From: Baffinella frigidus
Lineage: Eukaryota > Cryptophyceae > Cryptomonadales > Baffinellaceae
Direction: 5' to 3'
Length of the DNA stretch: 10,269 nucleotides
NCBI GenBank assembly: GCA_026770585.1
Contig: MU646352.1
Location: 1,024,620-1,034,888, forward strand
Shown here piece after piece: positions 5,007-10,269 of this stretch. A program made the translations under genes and the position numbers. Under the pieces are notes generated by a model that had not been told where the DNA came from, ran no database searches, and saw only the letters and a list, made by a program, of their open reading frames with translations. Numbering within the stretch: position 1 is the stretch's first letter; every line of letters begins with the position of its first letter.

Positions 5007-7235
5007 TTAGCCGTGCTTGAGGTCGAGGCGCCCGCCGCCCTTGTAGTACTTCGCGGCGACCGCCACCTCAATCCGGTTCCGGATCTCCGATTCGAGCTTC
5101 TTGGTCAGCTTCGTCGCGACGCTCTGCGAAAGGTTTAGAGGTTAGGGTTGGGGTGTAGAACAGATACGCGATAGTCCGTTGGTGCTTTACACCCGCTCTG
5201 CACACACGACATGCAGGGGTCTCCGAGACAAAGGAGGGAGGGTCAGCGCAGGGGTCGAGCGGGAGTGGCTACAGGGGTACCTCGCTCACAAGAAACCGAC
5301 CCCCCCTAGGACCCTACAGTAGGACCATGCGTATGGCCCTACGGTGGTCCTAGGGGGGGGCGGTTTCTCATGAGCGAGGTACCCCTGTAGCGATGGAGGA
5401 CCATGGCGCTGCAGAGCGACTCGTTACTCTTCTCCCTCCCAGGATTTAGGGTTTAGATTTAGGGTGTATATCCCTTAAGTGACCAGGCCTCCAAATTTGG
5501 GGGCCTGAGGTCCTAGGCTGGTCCTAGGGCCCTACGGTAGGGCGTATGAGCCTACTGGCCACTTAAGGGATAGCCGATACGTGATAGTCCGTGAGTTCTT
5601 TAGGTCCGCTCTGCACACAACACACTGGGGTTGCTCGCGAATAAAGACACGCACCGGCCCTAGGGTCCTACGGTAGGGCTAGTTGTAGGAGCATAGGACC
5701 ACCCCATGCTCTGCGCACAGCCCCGCGTCAGCCGTGCGAATTGAGGAAGTTCCCATCTGCCCACTAGCCCCTGGAGGTGGCTCAAATAGTGCTCTGGAAC
5801 ATTTTCGATTTACCTTGACATCGGGGTCGGATCCGGCCCTGATGCAAGGTAAATTCGAAGACCTTCCAGGGCACTATTTGAGCCACTTGGGAGGGCTTGG
5901 CGTATCGAGCCGGCCACCGACCCTCACGGTGGGGACCAAATCGTCGATTTTAGGATCTCGGAATTCCCCTACGGAGGGGTCGGATTCGACCCCTCTGTCC
6001 GAAGGAAAAGGCTCAAAACAATCGTCGATTTGGTCCGACCGTGGGGGTTGGTGGGGGAGGGCTTTAGTTGGGCAAGCTTCCAGCCCTGATGGGCTTTTTG
6101 GGACCTGAAGCGGTTCAAATCCCCTCTACGCTCACCCCCTTTCCAGAATTTGAAAAATTCAGGCCCCGAAAGGGGATTTGATCCGCTTCAGGGCCCAGAA
6201 AAGCCCATCAGGGCTGGAAGCTTCCGTAACGAGCTTAGAACCGGAATCATTTCTGCTAGTCAACAGTCGCGCACAGCCCCGCCACCGTTCGAGGGGGGGT
6301 CGAGAGGGAGTGGCCAGCGCTGAGCTGGCAGCGTGTGAGAAGAGTGACGAGCACCAGAAGTGGTGACCACCACTTCACCAGAAGTCGTCACTCTTCTCAC
6401 ACCCCTAACCCCTGACCCCAGCCACCAGAAGTGAACCAAATCGAACAATCGCAAACGTTGATTTTCCCCTGCATACTAAAGGCTGAGCCATCAGACTGCA
6501 GGAATTTTTACCACAGGCCTCTTCACCCTGAGTTGGTTCTCTTCTGGTTGCTGGTGGGAGTCGCCCAGCTGCGACATCATCAGCGTGCCGCCCTCGGTAC
6601 GGGGGTTACTCGGTGACCACGGTCAAGGGTTACTGAGCACCGTACAGGGGTGACTCGCGAATAAGAACACGCACGGCCGGTCTAGGGTGGCCTTATGCTC
6701 CTAGGGCTAGCCCTACCGTAGGACCCTAGGGCGGTACGAGCCCTTGGTTGCGAGTAACCCATGTAACTGAGCTGTGCAGGGGCGGTACTGGGGCGGTAAC
6801 TCACATGGGAAGGCGTGCAGGGCCTACAGTAGGTCCAGACAGAGGATCAGGGAATCAACATAGACGCGATGCGTGTTGTTGTGTTCGAGAACCCCCTGTA
6901 TTGTCACGGTGAGATGATGCCTTGAAGGTTGAGGGCTGGGCGCCTCGGTGCAGCAAACCGAGAAACCAAGGTGCGGGAGCAGCAGCGGCGAGACTGCTGA
7001 TTTGCGAGGGGGAAAGTCCGCTGGAGGGCAACGTCATTATCTGCCACGGCGTGTCAAGGGTTTTCGAGGAGAGAGTGGTGGGTGGGGGCTGTACCGAATT
7101 GTTTTTTGCCCGCGAAACCTGTCCCTTTTTCTGCTCGCGCGAGCGCGCCTGGGCGTTGAAGGCCTTCCGAGCCACTCCTGAGGACGCCTTCTTCGCCACC
7201 CCCCCCTTCTTCACCTTGAGCTGTCCCTGCACCAT
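5007..7235 (-). CDS. UPF0390/DUF2462-like small basic protein, first and last exons visible
   Basis: Small Lys-rich protein family (human C19orf53, leydig cell tumour 10 kDa homologue) of poorly known function. Exon 1 (7235-7119) starts MVQGQLKVKKGG and ends ..SREQKKGQ, 39 basic residues, followed by donor GTTTCG. MxQGxxK is the family's usual start. The last exon (5123-5007, after TTTCGCAG) encodes SVATKLTKKLESEIRNRIEV, AVAAKYYKGGGRL, DLKHG and TAA. This resembles the family's C-terminal helix (LKKNLE..IRKKIE). Both borders are phase 0. The central part usual in the family (a GGR..PKK segment) is missing, so a small middle exon should lie in the ~2-kb gap; I could not find it. That gap holds elements A7, B2, D1, D2 and several foldbacks. 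Linking the two exons is inference from family resemblance, strand and phase. The start is 220 bp from the divergent VPS4-like start. Confidence 0.6.
5132..5160 (-). repeat. Telomere-like heptads in the intron, C-rich on the minus (sense) strand
   Basis: The minus strand reads ACACCCCAACCCTAACC then TCTAAACC directly before the TTTCGCAG acceptor of the last UPF0390-like exon. The tract supplies a pyrimidine-rich stretch and CTAAC, a branch-point-like sequence. Confidence 0.65.
5272..5387 (+). mobile_element. Family A palindromic element A7 (116 bp), within the UPF0390-like gene
   Basis: TA lies at 5270-5271 and 5388-5389. Both ends are complete, with minor changes (CTCACAAGAAACC and TTTCTCATGAGCG). 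The core CCCTACAGTAGGACC..CCTACGGTGGTCC gives the orientation of A1, which is antisense to the host gene. It sits inside the presumed intron. Confidence 0.92.
5442..5470 (-). repeat. Short telomere-like heptad tract (TTTAGGG on plus)
   Basis: GGATTTAGGGTTTAGATTTAGGG on the plus strand gives C-rich CCCTAAA units on the sense strand of the minus-strand host gene. It abuts family B element B2. Confidence 0.8.
5471..5570 (+). mobile_element. Family B foldback element B2 (100 bp, TA-flanked)
   Basis: TA lies at 5469-5470 and 5571-5572. The ends are TCCCTTAAGTGACCAGG and the inverted CTGGCCACTTAAGGGA. The interior GTCCTAGGCTGGTCCTAGGG then CCCTACGGTAGGGCGTATGA is shared with B1 (inverted) and B3. 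It is the most complete family B copy here. Confidence 0.85.
5624..5707 (+). mobile_element. Family D element, degraded copy D2
   Basis: CTGGGGTTGCTCGCGAATAA then GACACGCACCGGCCCTAGGG and CCTACGGTAGGGCTAG match the left part of D1 (6645-6763). The right end is degenerate or lost. Confidence 0.6.
5766..5898. repeat. Long inverted repeat 1 of a three-hairpin block
   Basis: GTGGCTCAAATAGTGC (from 5777) pairs with GCACTATTTGAGCCAC (5871-5886). Pairing continues imperfectly inward (ATTTACCTTG against CAAGGTAAATTCGAAG) and outward (AGCCC..GGGCT). The loop is about 27 bases. It shares no core words with families A-D. Confidence 0.85.
5912..6055. repeat. Long inverted repeat 2 of a three-hairpin block
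   Basis: CCACCGACCCTCACGGTGGGG then ACCAAATCGTCGATTTT pairs with AAAACAATCGTCGATTTGGT then CCGACCGTGGGGGTTGGTGG. An inner stem GAGGGGTCGGATTCGACCCCTC lies inside. The arms are about 40 bases with scattered mismatches. Confidence 0.85.
6072..6225. repeat. Long inverted repeat 3 of a three-hairpin block
   Basis: The arms, about 54 bp, lie at 6072-6125 and 6171-6225. The left runs GCAAGCTTCCAGCCCTGATG to GGTTCAAATCCCCT and the right is nearly its exact complement. An inner stem CCCCTTTC..GAAAGGGG is present. It is the best preserved of the three. Direct repeats GCGCACAGCCCCGC at 5713-5726 and 6269-6282 flank the whole three-hairpin block. Confidence 0.9.
6333..6402. repeat. Perfect 18-bp inverted repeat with inner palindrome
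   Basis: GTGTGAGAAGAGTGACGA (6333-6350) pairs exactly with TCGTCACTCTTCTCACAC (6385-6402). The loop itself contains GAAGTGGTG..CACCACTTC. CCTAACCCCTGACCCC follows; it is C-rich on plus, antisense to the minus-strand host gene. Confidence 0.9.
6418..6640. other. Intron stretch with copies of a CCACCAGCAACCAGAAG motif
   Basis: GCCACCAGAAGTGAACCAAATC (6420-6441 region) recurs inverted at about 6530-6557, and similar sequence appears near 9586-9613 and 9869-9896 in the VPS4-like gene. I found no convincing exon here, although a middle UPF0390-like exon could be expected somewhere in 5130-7110. Confidence 0.5.
6645..6763 (+). mobile_element. Family D foldback element D1 (119 bp, TA-flanked)
   Basis: TA lies at 6643-6644 and 6764-6765. 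The left end is CAGGGGTGACTCGCGAATAA; the right end reads inward as CATGGGTTACTCGCAACC. The interior has GCTCCTAGGGCTAGCCCTACC and GTAGGACCCTAGGG. The left end is a variant of the family A end (same spacing of CAGGGGT, CTCGC and ATAAGAA), so D looks like a sister family. Confidence 0.8.
6766..7118 (-). other. 5' part of the presumed UPF0390-like intron; no other gene seen
   Basis: After exon 1 and its GT donor on the minus strand, this stretch holds no repeat I can group with others and no clear exon. Long open frames cross it on both strands (6922-7566 plus, 6855-7325 minus) but include exon 1 antisense or its read-through. Confidence 0.5.
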
Positions 7236-7455
7236 CGCAAGTTCTAACGTCCACGAACGAGCACGTGACCTTCGCCCAAAGTCACCACGACGACTTTTGG
7301 GATTCAACTTTTGCCGGAAAAACACTTTCGCAAATTTCCTTGAACAACCAGGCTCGGGGAGTGGTCAGCTGGGGAAGGGCCTCTCTCCCAGTCAGTGGGT
7401 AGGAACACCCTGCGAGGATCGGGAGATCGGGAGGGGGCGCGCACTCTCCAGCAAG
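7236..7455. promoter_or_regulatory. Presumed bidirectional promoter between two divergent genes
   Basis: 220 bp separate the ATG of the minus-strand UPF0390-like gene from the ATG of the plus-strand VPS4-like gene. It contains CACGTG at about 7263-7268, a palindrome bound by bHLH and bZIP factors in plants (known of the motif; function here untested). CCCAAAGTC..GACTTTTGGG forms an inverted repeat around 7275-7301. No TATA box is evident. No transposon-like element is inserted here, in contrast to the introns. Confidence 0.45.
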
Positions 7456-9810
7456 ATGACGACAGTCGACTTTTCGATGAAGGCGATCGAGCGGGCGCAG
7501 GTCAGAGAGTCCGCTGTTGTAGTGGTTCATCGCTGTTCCCTCTCGCTCGAAAAGCTGCCCCCCTGAAAGAAATTCCCCTCACGTGAGGGACCCCCGTGGA
7601 GCAGAATGCGATCCGGCTGGACCAGGAAGCGATGGAGATCAAGGAAGATCCGGAACGGCAGCGGAAAAAGTACAACGAGGCTTGGGCCGCGTACATGTCG
7701 TCCTTCGAAGCGTTTGAGGTAGGCAACGGGTGCCCAGCCGGATTGTCACTGTGCCCGTGCCGTCTCTGCAGTGCTTGTTTCTTCGGAGAGCCAGGGGTGT
7801 CTCCTGTTAACGTCAGCTCCCCAGCTGTACCGTTCCGTGAGGGCTCTTGCAGATCTTGGTGAACTGGTCAGAATCCTCGGTAACGGGCAGGAGGCTCATC
7901 GCATCACCCAGCGACGCCCTGCCTGTGCCATCAGCCGCACACCTCCACCCTCCTGGTCCTCTGGGTGTGTTGCCGGAAGGACCTGTCGGCTCCTCCTCCT
8001 CCCCCTGATTATCATTCTCATCCTCTCCTCCTCATCCTCCTCCTCTCCTCCCCATCCTTCTCCTTAACCTCTCCACGTTGCGACCAAGTGGGAGAAGGGT
8101 TCCTGCGTTAATCCTCGTACCGGAGGTCCCCTTTCGCGTTCAGACGTTCCAACCTCGAAGTTTGTCTCTGGAGAAGCGGGCGGCGCTCGCATGGCTGCGC
8201 GCCAAACCAAAATCAGTTGAATCTCGATATCTCGCCAACGGCGAGTAGGATCAGACGCCCCAACCCATCCGCCCCCGGTAGGCAGGTTGCGATAATGTAG
8301 GATAAGGTGCCCGCGCACAAGACGAAACTCAAGGAGACGATCCTCGCCGGTGTTGACTAATCACAGCCTTTCCTGGTACTAATCCTGCCCGGATTAGATA
8401 CCGTCCTGGTACAAAACCTGCGTGGATTAGTCAACTGCTACCGGGAGGACTTATTTATTAATATACACAAGCTGAGTCACCTCGCCCTTGCCGTTGATTG
8501 TGTCGGCGGTTTTGTAGAGCGATGGTGGTAAATGTTGGCCGCTTTTCGGTTTGCTGATTTGCCGGTCTCATTTCGTTTTTACCAGAATTCTCGAAACGGT
8601 GCGTTCTGAAAGGGGGTTATCCTGCTTTTGATTCAAATGAAATAAGCAAACCGGCAAATCAGCATACCGCAAAGCGGGCAATATTTACCACCATCGCTCT
8701 ACGAGGTGGAGATGAAGTGGGAGAAGGTTTTCGTCCGGGCGCTAAGCCAAATTCAGGGGAATCTAGTAGCATCTGACGCCCAAACCCTACCACGCCAGAG
8801 TGCAGGAGGGGGTTCATTTTTTTTAACCGTATGTGGATACGGTATTTGACTTTTGAACACAACTGCCTTCAGGGGAAATTGACTTTTGGCGACCCCTTCG
8901 AAGACTCTGACGCCCCAACCCTATGGGCGCAGGTGGCGATCAAGTAGGAGGAGTTCCCCGAGCTGGGAACCTTTCGATTCTGACCCCATGCTCCGAGCAT
9001 CACCCAGCAGTGCCCTCTCCTTGTGTCTCGACCCTAAACCGTAAACCCAAATTTGACGGCCAAGAGGTCCTAGGCAGGTCCTAGGGCCCTGCGGTAGGGC
9101 GTATGAGCCTACTGGCCACTCAAGGGATAGACCCGAAACCCTAAACATCCGTAGATGGCGATCAAGTGGGAGAAAGTACCCGCGCACAAGATGAAACTAC
9201 CAGGATTAGTACCAGGATTAGTACCAGTCTGTCTCTTCTTGTGTCTAGACCCTGACCCATAACCATCCGTGAGTAGGTGGCGATCAAGTGGGAGAAGGTC
9301 CCCGCCCACAAGACGAAGCTCAAGGAGAAGTTCCTGGAGTACATGACTCGCGCGGAACTCATCAAGCAGCTCCTCAACGAGCCGGTCTTTCCTTCCCACG
9401 AAATTTACTACACAGACGATTTCTCTCCCACGAAATTTACTACACAGACGCTTTACTATGACTAATATAATCAAATTGTGTGGTAAATTTCGTTGATATA
9501 AATCCTTTCAAGAAAGCTCGAGGCGAAGTTCCTGGAGTACATGACGCGCGCGCAGCTCATCAAGCAGCTCCTCAACGAACCGGTTTCCCACCAGCCACCA
9601 GAAGAGGACCAAATCGGGTTGTCTCCGGCTGTTTTATTTCACCAGGGATAAAGGCTCAACGGTCATCGTCCATCTATTCACCCCCGTAGGAAATCCGTAG
9701 GTCCCTAGGTGTTTGCTACCGTAGGGACACGGAGAAATACCTCGATGCGCGCGGAGCTCATCAAGCAGCTTCTCAACGAGCCGGTATCATCCCGGGAACA
9801 GAGAGAGGGT

Positions 9811-9845
<35 letters not shown>

Positions 9846-10250
9846 GGGGGAGAGTTGCTTTAGAGAGTTGCCGCCACCAGCAACCCGAGAACCAAATCCG
9901 GCCAGTGGAGCGATTTTGGGGGGTGCCACGACCCTACGGTAGCAAACCCCTAGGGACCTAGGGATTTCCTATGGGGTGCTCATCAAGCAGCTACTCAACG
10001 AGCCGGCCAAACCCCCACCCTTACCTTAAACCCTAAACCCTGAACCCTGAACCCTAATTCCTGTACCCTAAAACCTAAACCCTAAACCCTAAACCCTAAA
10101 CCCTTAATCCTAAAGTGTATACCTTGAACCCCAAACCCCACACCCTCAACCCTAACCCCTAACCCCTAACCCCCAAACCCTTAACCCTTAACCCTACACC
10201 CCCCCCCCAAGAAGAAGGCGGCAGCCGACGGGGACAAGGACGGGGATAAG
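7456..10250 (+). CDS. VPS4: VPS4/SKD1-like MIT-domain protein, N-terminal exons (continues past window)
   Basis: VPS4 is the AAA ATPase that disassembles ESCRT-III on endosomes; its N-terminal MIT domain binds ESCRT-III tails. Exon 1 (7456-7500): MTTVDFSMKAIERAQ. Exon 2 (7605-7718, after GGAGCAG): NAIRLDQEAMEIKED, then KKYNEAWAAYMSSFEAFE. Exon 3 (9277-9384, after GAGTAG): VAIKWEKVPAHK, then LKEKFLEYMTRAELIKQLL, NEP. Spliced in phase 0 these give the three MIT helices: KAI..A...D, YNEA...Y...FE.F, AIKWE..K.....K...Y..RAE.IK. The loop between helices 1 and 2 is about ten residues longer than usual. A probable linker exon (10209-10250) encodes KKKAAADGDKDGDK, like the charged VPS4 linker. The ATPase domain would lie downstream, so another MIT protein cannot be excluded. 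Intron 2 is about 1.56 kb; it and the sequence after exon 3 are full of exon 3 fragments. The gene diverges from the UPF0390-like gene. Confidence 0.7.
7989..8066 (+). repeat. Long polypyrimidine tract (TCC)n-like
   Basis: About 75 bases are nearly all C and T (CTCCTCCTCCCC.., TCCTCCTCATCCTCC..), ending shortly before the first exon 3 fragment at 8077. It could act as a splice pyrimidine tract, or be simple-sequence expansion next to one. Confidence 0.75.
8342..8446 (+). repeat. Family E-like repeat E4 with GGATTAG motifs
   Basis: GGTGTTGACTAATC at the left and GGATTAGTCAACTGCTACC at the right are inverted. CCTGGTACTAATCC and CCTGGTACAAAACC lie inside. It resembles E1/E2 (GTACCAG, GTTGACTAA). 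Two tandem ACCAGGATTAGT units also occur at about 9198-9224, next to an exon 3 copy. Confidence 0.6.
8517..8699. mobile_element. TA-flanked foldback element, 183 bp (family F)
   Basis: The arms of about 52 bp begin GAGCGATGGTGGTAAAT and end with its complement, with TA at 8515-8516 and 8700-8701. The arms differ at a few positions (CCGCTTTTCGGTTTGC against CCGCTTTGCGGTATGC). There is no CCTAGG core and no ORF. The right TA is 5 bases before the exon 3 copy at 8706. It is a MITE-like element of a different sequence family from A-D. Confidence 0.85.
9031..9266 (+). repeat. Short telomere-like heptads upstream of exon 3 copies and the intact exon
   Basis: ACCCTAAACCGTAAACCC (about 9031-9048), ACCCGAAACCCTAAACATCC (9131-9150) and GACCCTGACCCATAACCATC (9248-9267) occur. 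The second lies directly before the copy at 9155 and the third directly before the real exon at 9277. All are C-rich on the sense strand and contain CTAAAC or ATAACC. Confidence 0.75.
9046..9127 (+). mobile_element. Family B element B3, left end missing
   Basis: AAATTTGACGGCCAAGAGG then TCCTAGGCAGGTCCTAGGGC, CGGTAGGGCGTATGAGCCTA and CTGGCCACTCAAGGGA followed by TA match B2 and the complement of B1. The left end passes directly into CCGTAAACCC heptads, as if truncated there. Confidence 0.8.
9680..9978. repeat. Foldback pair (family G) enclosing an exon 3 copy and a GA tract
   Basis: The arm at about 9680-9731 (CCCCCGTAGGAAATCCGTAGG, TCCCTAGG, GTTTGCTACCGTAGGG) is the near complement of 9919-9977 (CCCTACGGTAGCAAACCCC, TAGGGACCTAGGGATTTCC, TATGGGG). 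Between them lie the exon 3 copy at 9731-9783, a GA microsatellite and the CCACCAGCAACC motif. It could be one element of about 300 bp with long terminal inverted repeats, or two separate inverted insertions. The arms use the CCTAGG and CTACCGTAGGG words of families A-D. Confidence 0.7.
9801..9844 (+). repeat. (GA)n microsatellite
   Basis: GAGAGAGGGTGAAA is followed by about fifteen uninterrupted GA units. It lies after the donor of the exon 3 copy at 9731-9783. Confidence 0.95.
10016..10202 (+). repeat. Interstitial telomere-like heptad tract (CCCTAAA and variants)
   Basis: About 185 bases of CCCTAAA, CCCTGAA, CCCTAACC, CCCTTAA, CCCTCAA and CCCCAAA units are C-rich on the sense strand. The tract separates the exon 3 end copy (NEP, then AKPPP) from the linker-like KKKAAADGDK sequence. 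A mixed unit composition and exon-like sequence on both sides argue for an interstitial tract, not a chromosome end. Confidence 0.9.
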
Positions 10251-10269
10251 GTCTCGTCCCGCCCCCCCC

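Larger units (their letters stand above)
5163..5635 (+). repeat. About 55-bp intron segment duplicated (5163-5222 and 5573-5635)
   Basis: GATACGCGATAGTCCGTTGG..CCGCTCTGCACACACGACA is repeated as GATACGTGATAGTCCGTGAG..CCGCTCTGCACACAACACA. The copies flank elements A7 and B2. The duplication lies between the visible exons of the minus-strand gene. Confidence 0.7.
8077..9199 (+). pseudogene. Five 3'-truncated copies of VPS4-like exon 3 upstream of the intact exon
   Basis: Copies start at 8077 (GTTGCGACCAAGTGGGAGAA), 8286 (after GGCAG, to about 8346), 8706 (after CGAG, GTGGAGATGAAGTGGGAGAA), 8933 (after GCGCAG, GTGGCGATCAAGTAGGAGG) and 9155 (after GTAG, ATGGCGATCAAGTGGGAGAA). All begin at the exon's 5' border, most keep an AG acceptor, and all lose the 3' part. 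The copies at 8286 and 8933 have in-frame TAG. Intron sequence before three of them also repeats (TCTGACGCCCCAACCCTA-like at about 8252, 8772 and 8907), so intron plus exon start was duplicated together. Confidence 0.8.
9514..10005 (+). pseudogene. Three 5'-truncated copies of VPS4-like exon 3 downstream of the intact exon
   Basis: Copies lie at 9514-9582 (AAGCTCGAGGCGAAGTTCCT to AACGAACCG, then GTTTCC), 9731-9783 (GAGAAATACCTCGA.., with an internal deletion, to AACGAGCCG, then GTATCA) and 9978-10005 (GCTCATCAAGCAGCTACTCA to GAGCCG, then GCCAAA). All end at the exon's 3' border, two keep a GT donor, and all lack the exon start. A CCACCAG..ACCAAATC segment follows the first two copies, so intron sequence after the donor was duplicated too. 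Confidence 0.8.

Noticed and set aside
4709-5071. 120-residue minus-strand frame
   Set aside because: It overlaps elements A6 and C and reads the last UPF0390-like exon in a different frame from the supported one.
1746-5387. Palindromic elements as transcription terminators
   Set aside because: They are dispersed, near-identical, TA-flanked, and one has an empty site, which shows transposition. GC-rich hairpins with T-runs are a bacterial signal and this is not bacterial DNA.
5734-6108. 124-residue plus-strand open frame
   Set aside because: It lies across long inverted repeats, so length is a by-product of palindromic GC-rich sequence. No recognisable domain.
6111-6127. GCGGTTCAAATCCCCTC as a tRNA T-arm
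   Set aside because: The T-loop-like sequence is part of a long hairpin arm with its complement at 6171-6190. No D-arm, anticodon arm or acceptor stem could be found around it.
6855-7325. 156-residue minus-strand frame as a single protein
   Set aside because: Only the 39 residues from MVQGQ to the GT donor at 7118 resemble a known family; the remainder is upstream sequence and intron read-through.
6922-7566. 214-residue open frame on the plus strand
   Set aside because: It runs antisense through the UPF0390-like first exon, across the promoter and out of frame over VPS4-like exon 1. No family resemblance; the exon readings on both strands explain the openness.

Overview
The window looks like nuclear DNA from a unicellular alga or a similar protist with plant-type telomere repeats. 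CCCTAAA-like heptads recur throughout, coding is split into short exons with GT..AG borders, the codons are GC-rich, and there is a plant/protist-like histone H2B. A green alga of the prasinophyte kind is one possibility, but I cannot name the organism. No prokaryotic gene layout is present.

Layout. 1-750: a heptad tract, a 35-bp motif in three direct copies and one inverted copy, and a 27-bp repeat. 750-1605: heptads, truncated copies of one short exon, two transposon-like elements, then the last two exons of an unrecognised plus-strand gene ending at 1605. 1640-2800: a 79-bp duplication, one copy of which is split by a palindromic element. 2801-3097 (-): the histone-fold part of H2B, with its 5' part missing or on an unseen exon. 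3110-4760: stem-loop repeats and a dense row of ~118-bp palindromic elements. 5007-7235 (-): first and last exons of a UPF0390-like (DUF2462, human C19orf53-like) small basic protein, separated by ~2 kb of foldback DNA. 7456-10250 (+): N-terminal exons of a VPS4/SKD1-like protein (MIT domain). The two genes are head to head with 220 bp between their ATGs.

The main interest is non-coding. (1) At least eight copies of one near-perfect palindromic element (family A) flanked by TA; an empty duplicate of one insertion site lies in the same window. (2) Other TA-flanked foldback families with different ends share its CCTAGG / CCTACGGTAGG core vocabulary. (3) Around the intact third exon of the VPS4-like gene, partial exon copies show polarity: upstream copies keep the 3' splice site and exon start, downstream copies keep the exon end and 5' splice site. 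The plus-strand gene at 1245-1605 shows the upstream half of the same pattern, with its copies running straight into CCCTAAA heptads. (4) Most heptad tracts carry the C-rich strand on the sense strand of the gene they sit in. Together this suggests introns built by repeated exon-edge duplication, telomere-like repeat addition and insertion of non-autonomous palindromic transposons. That model is inference.
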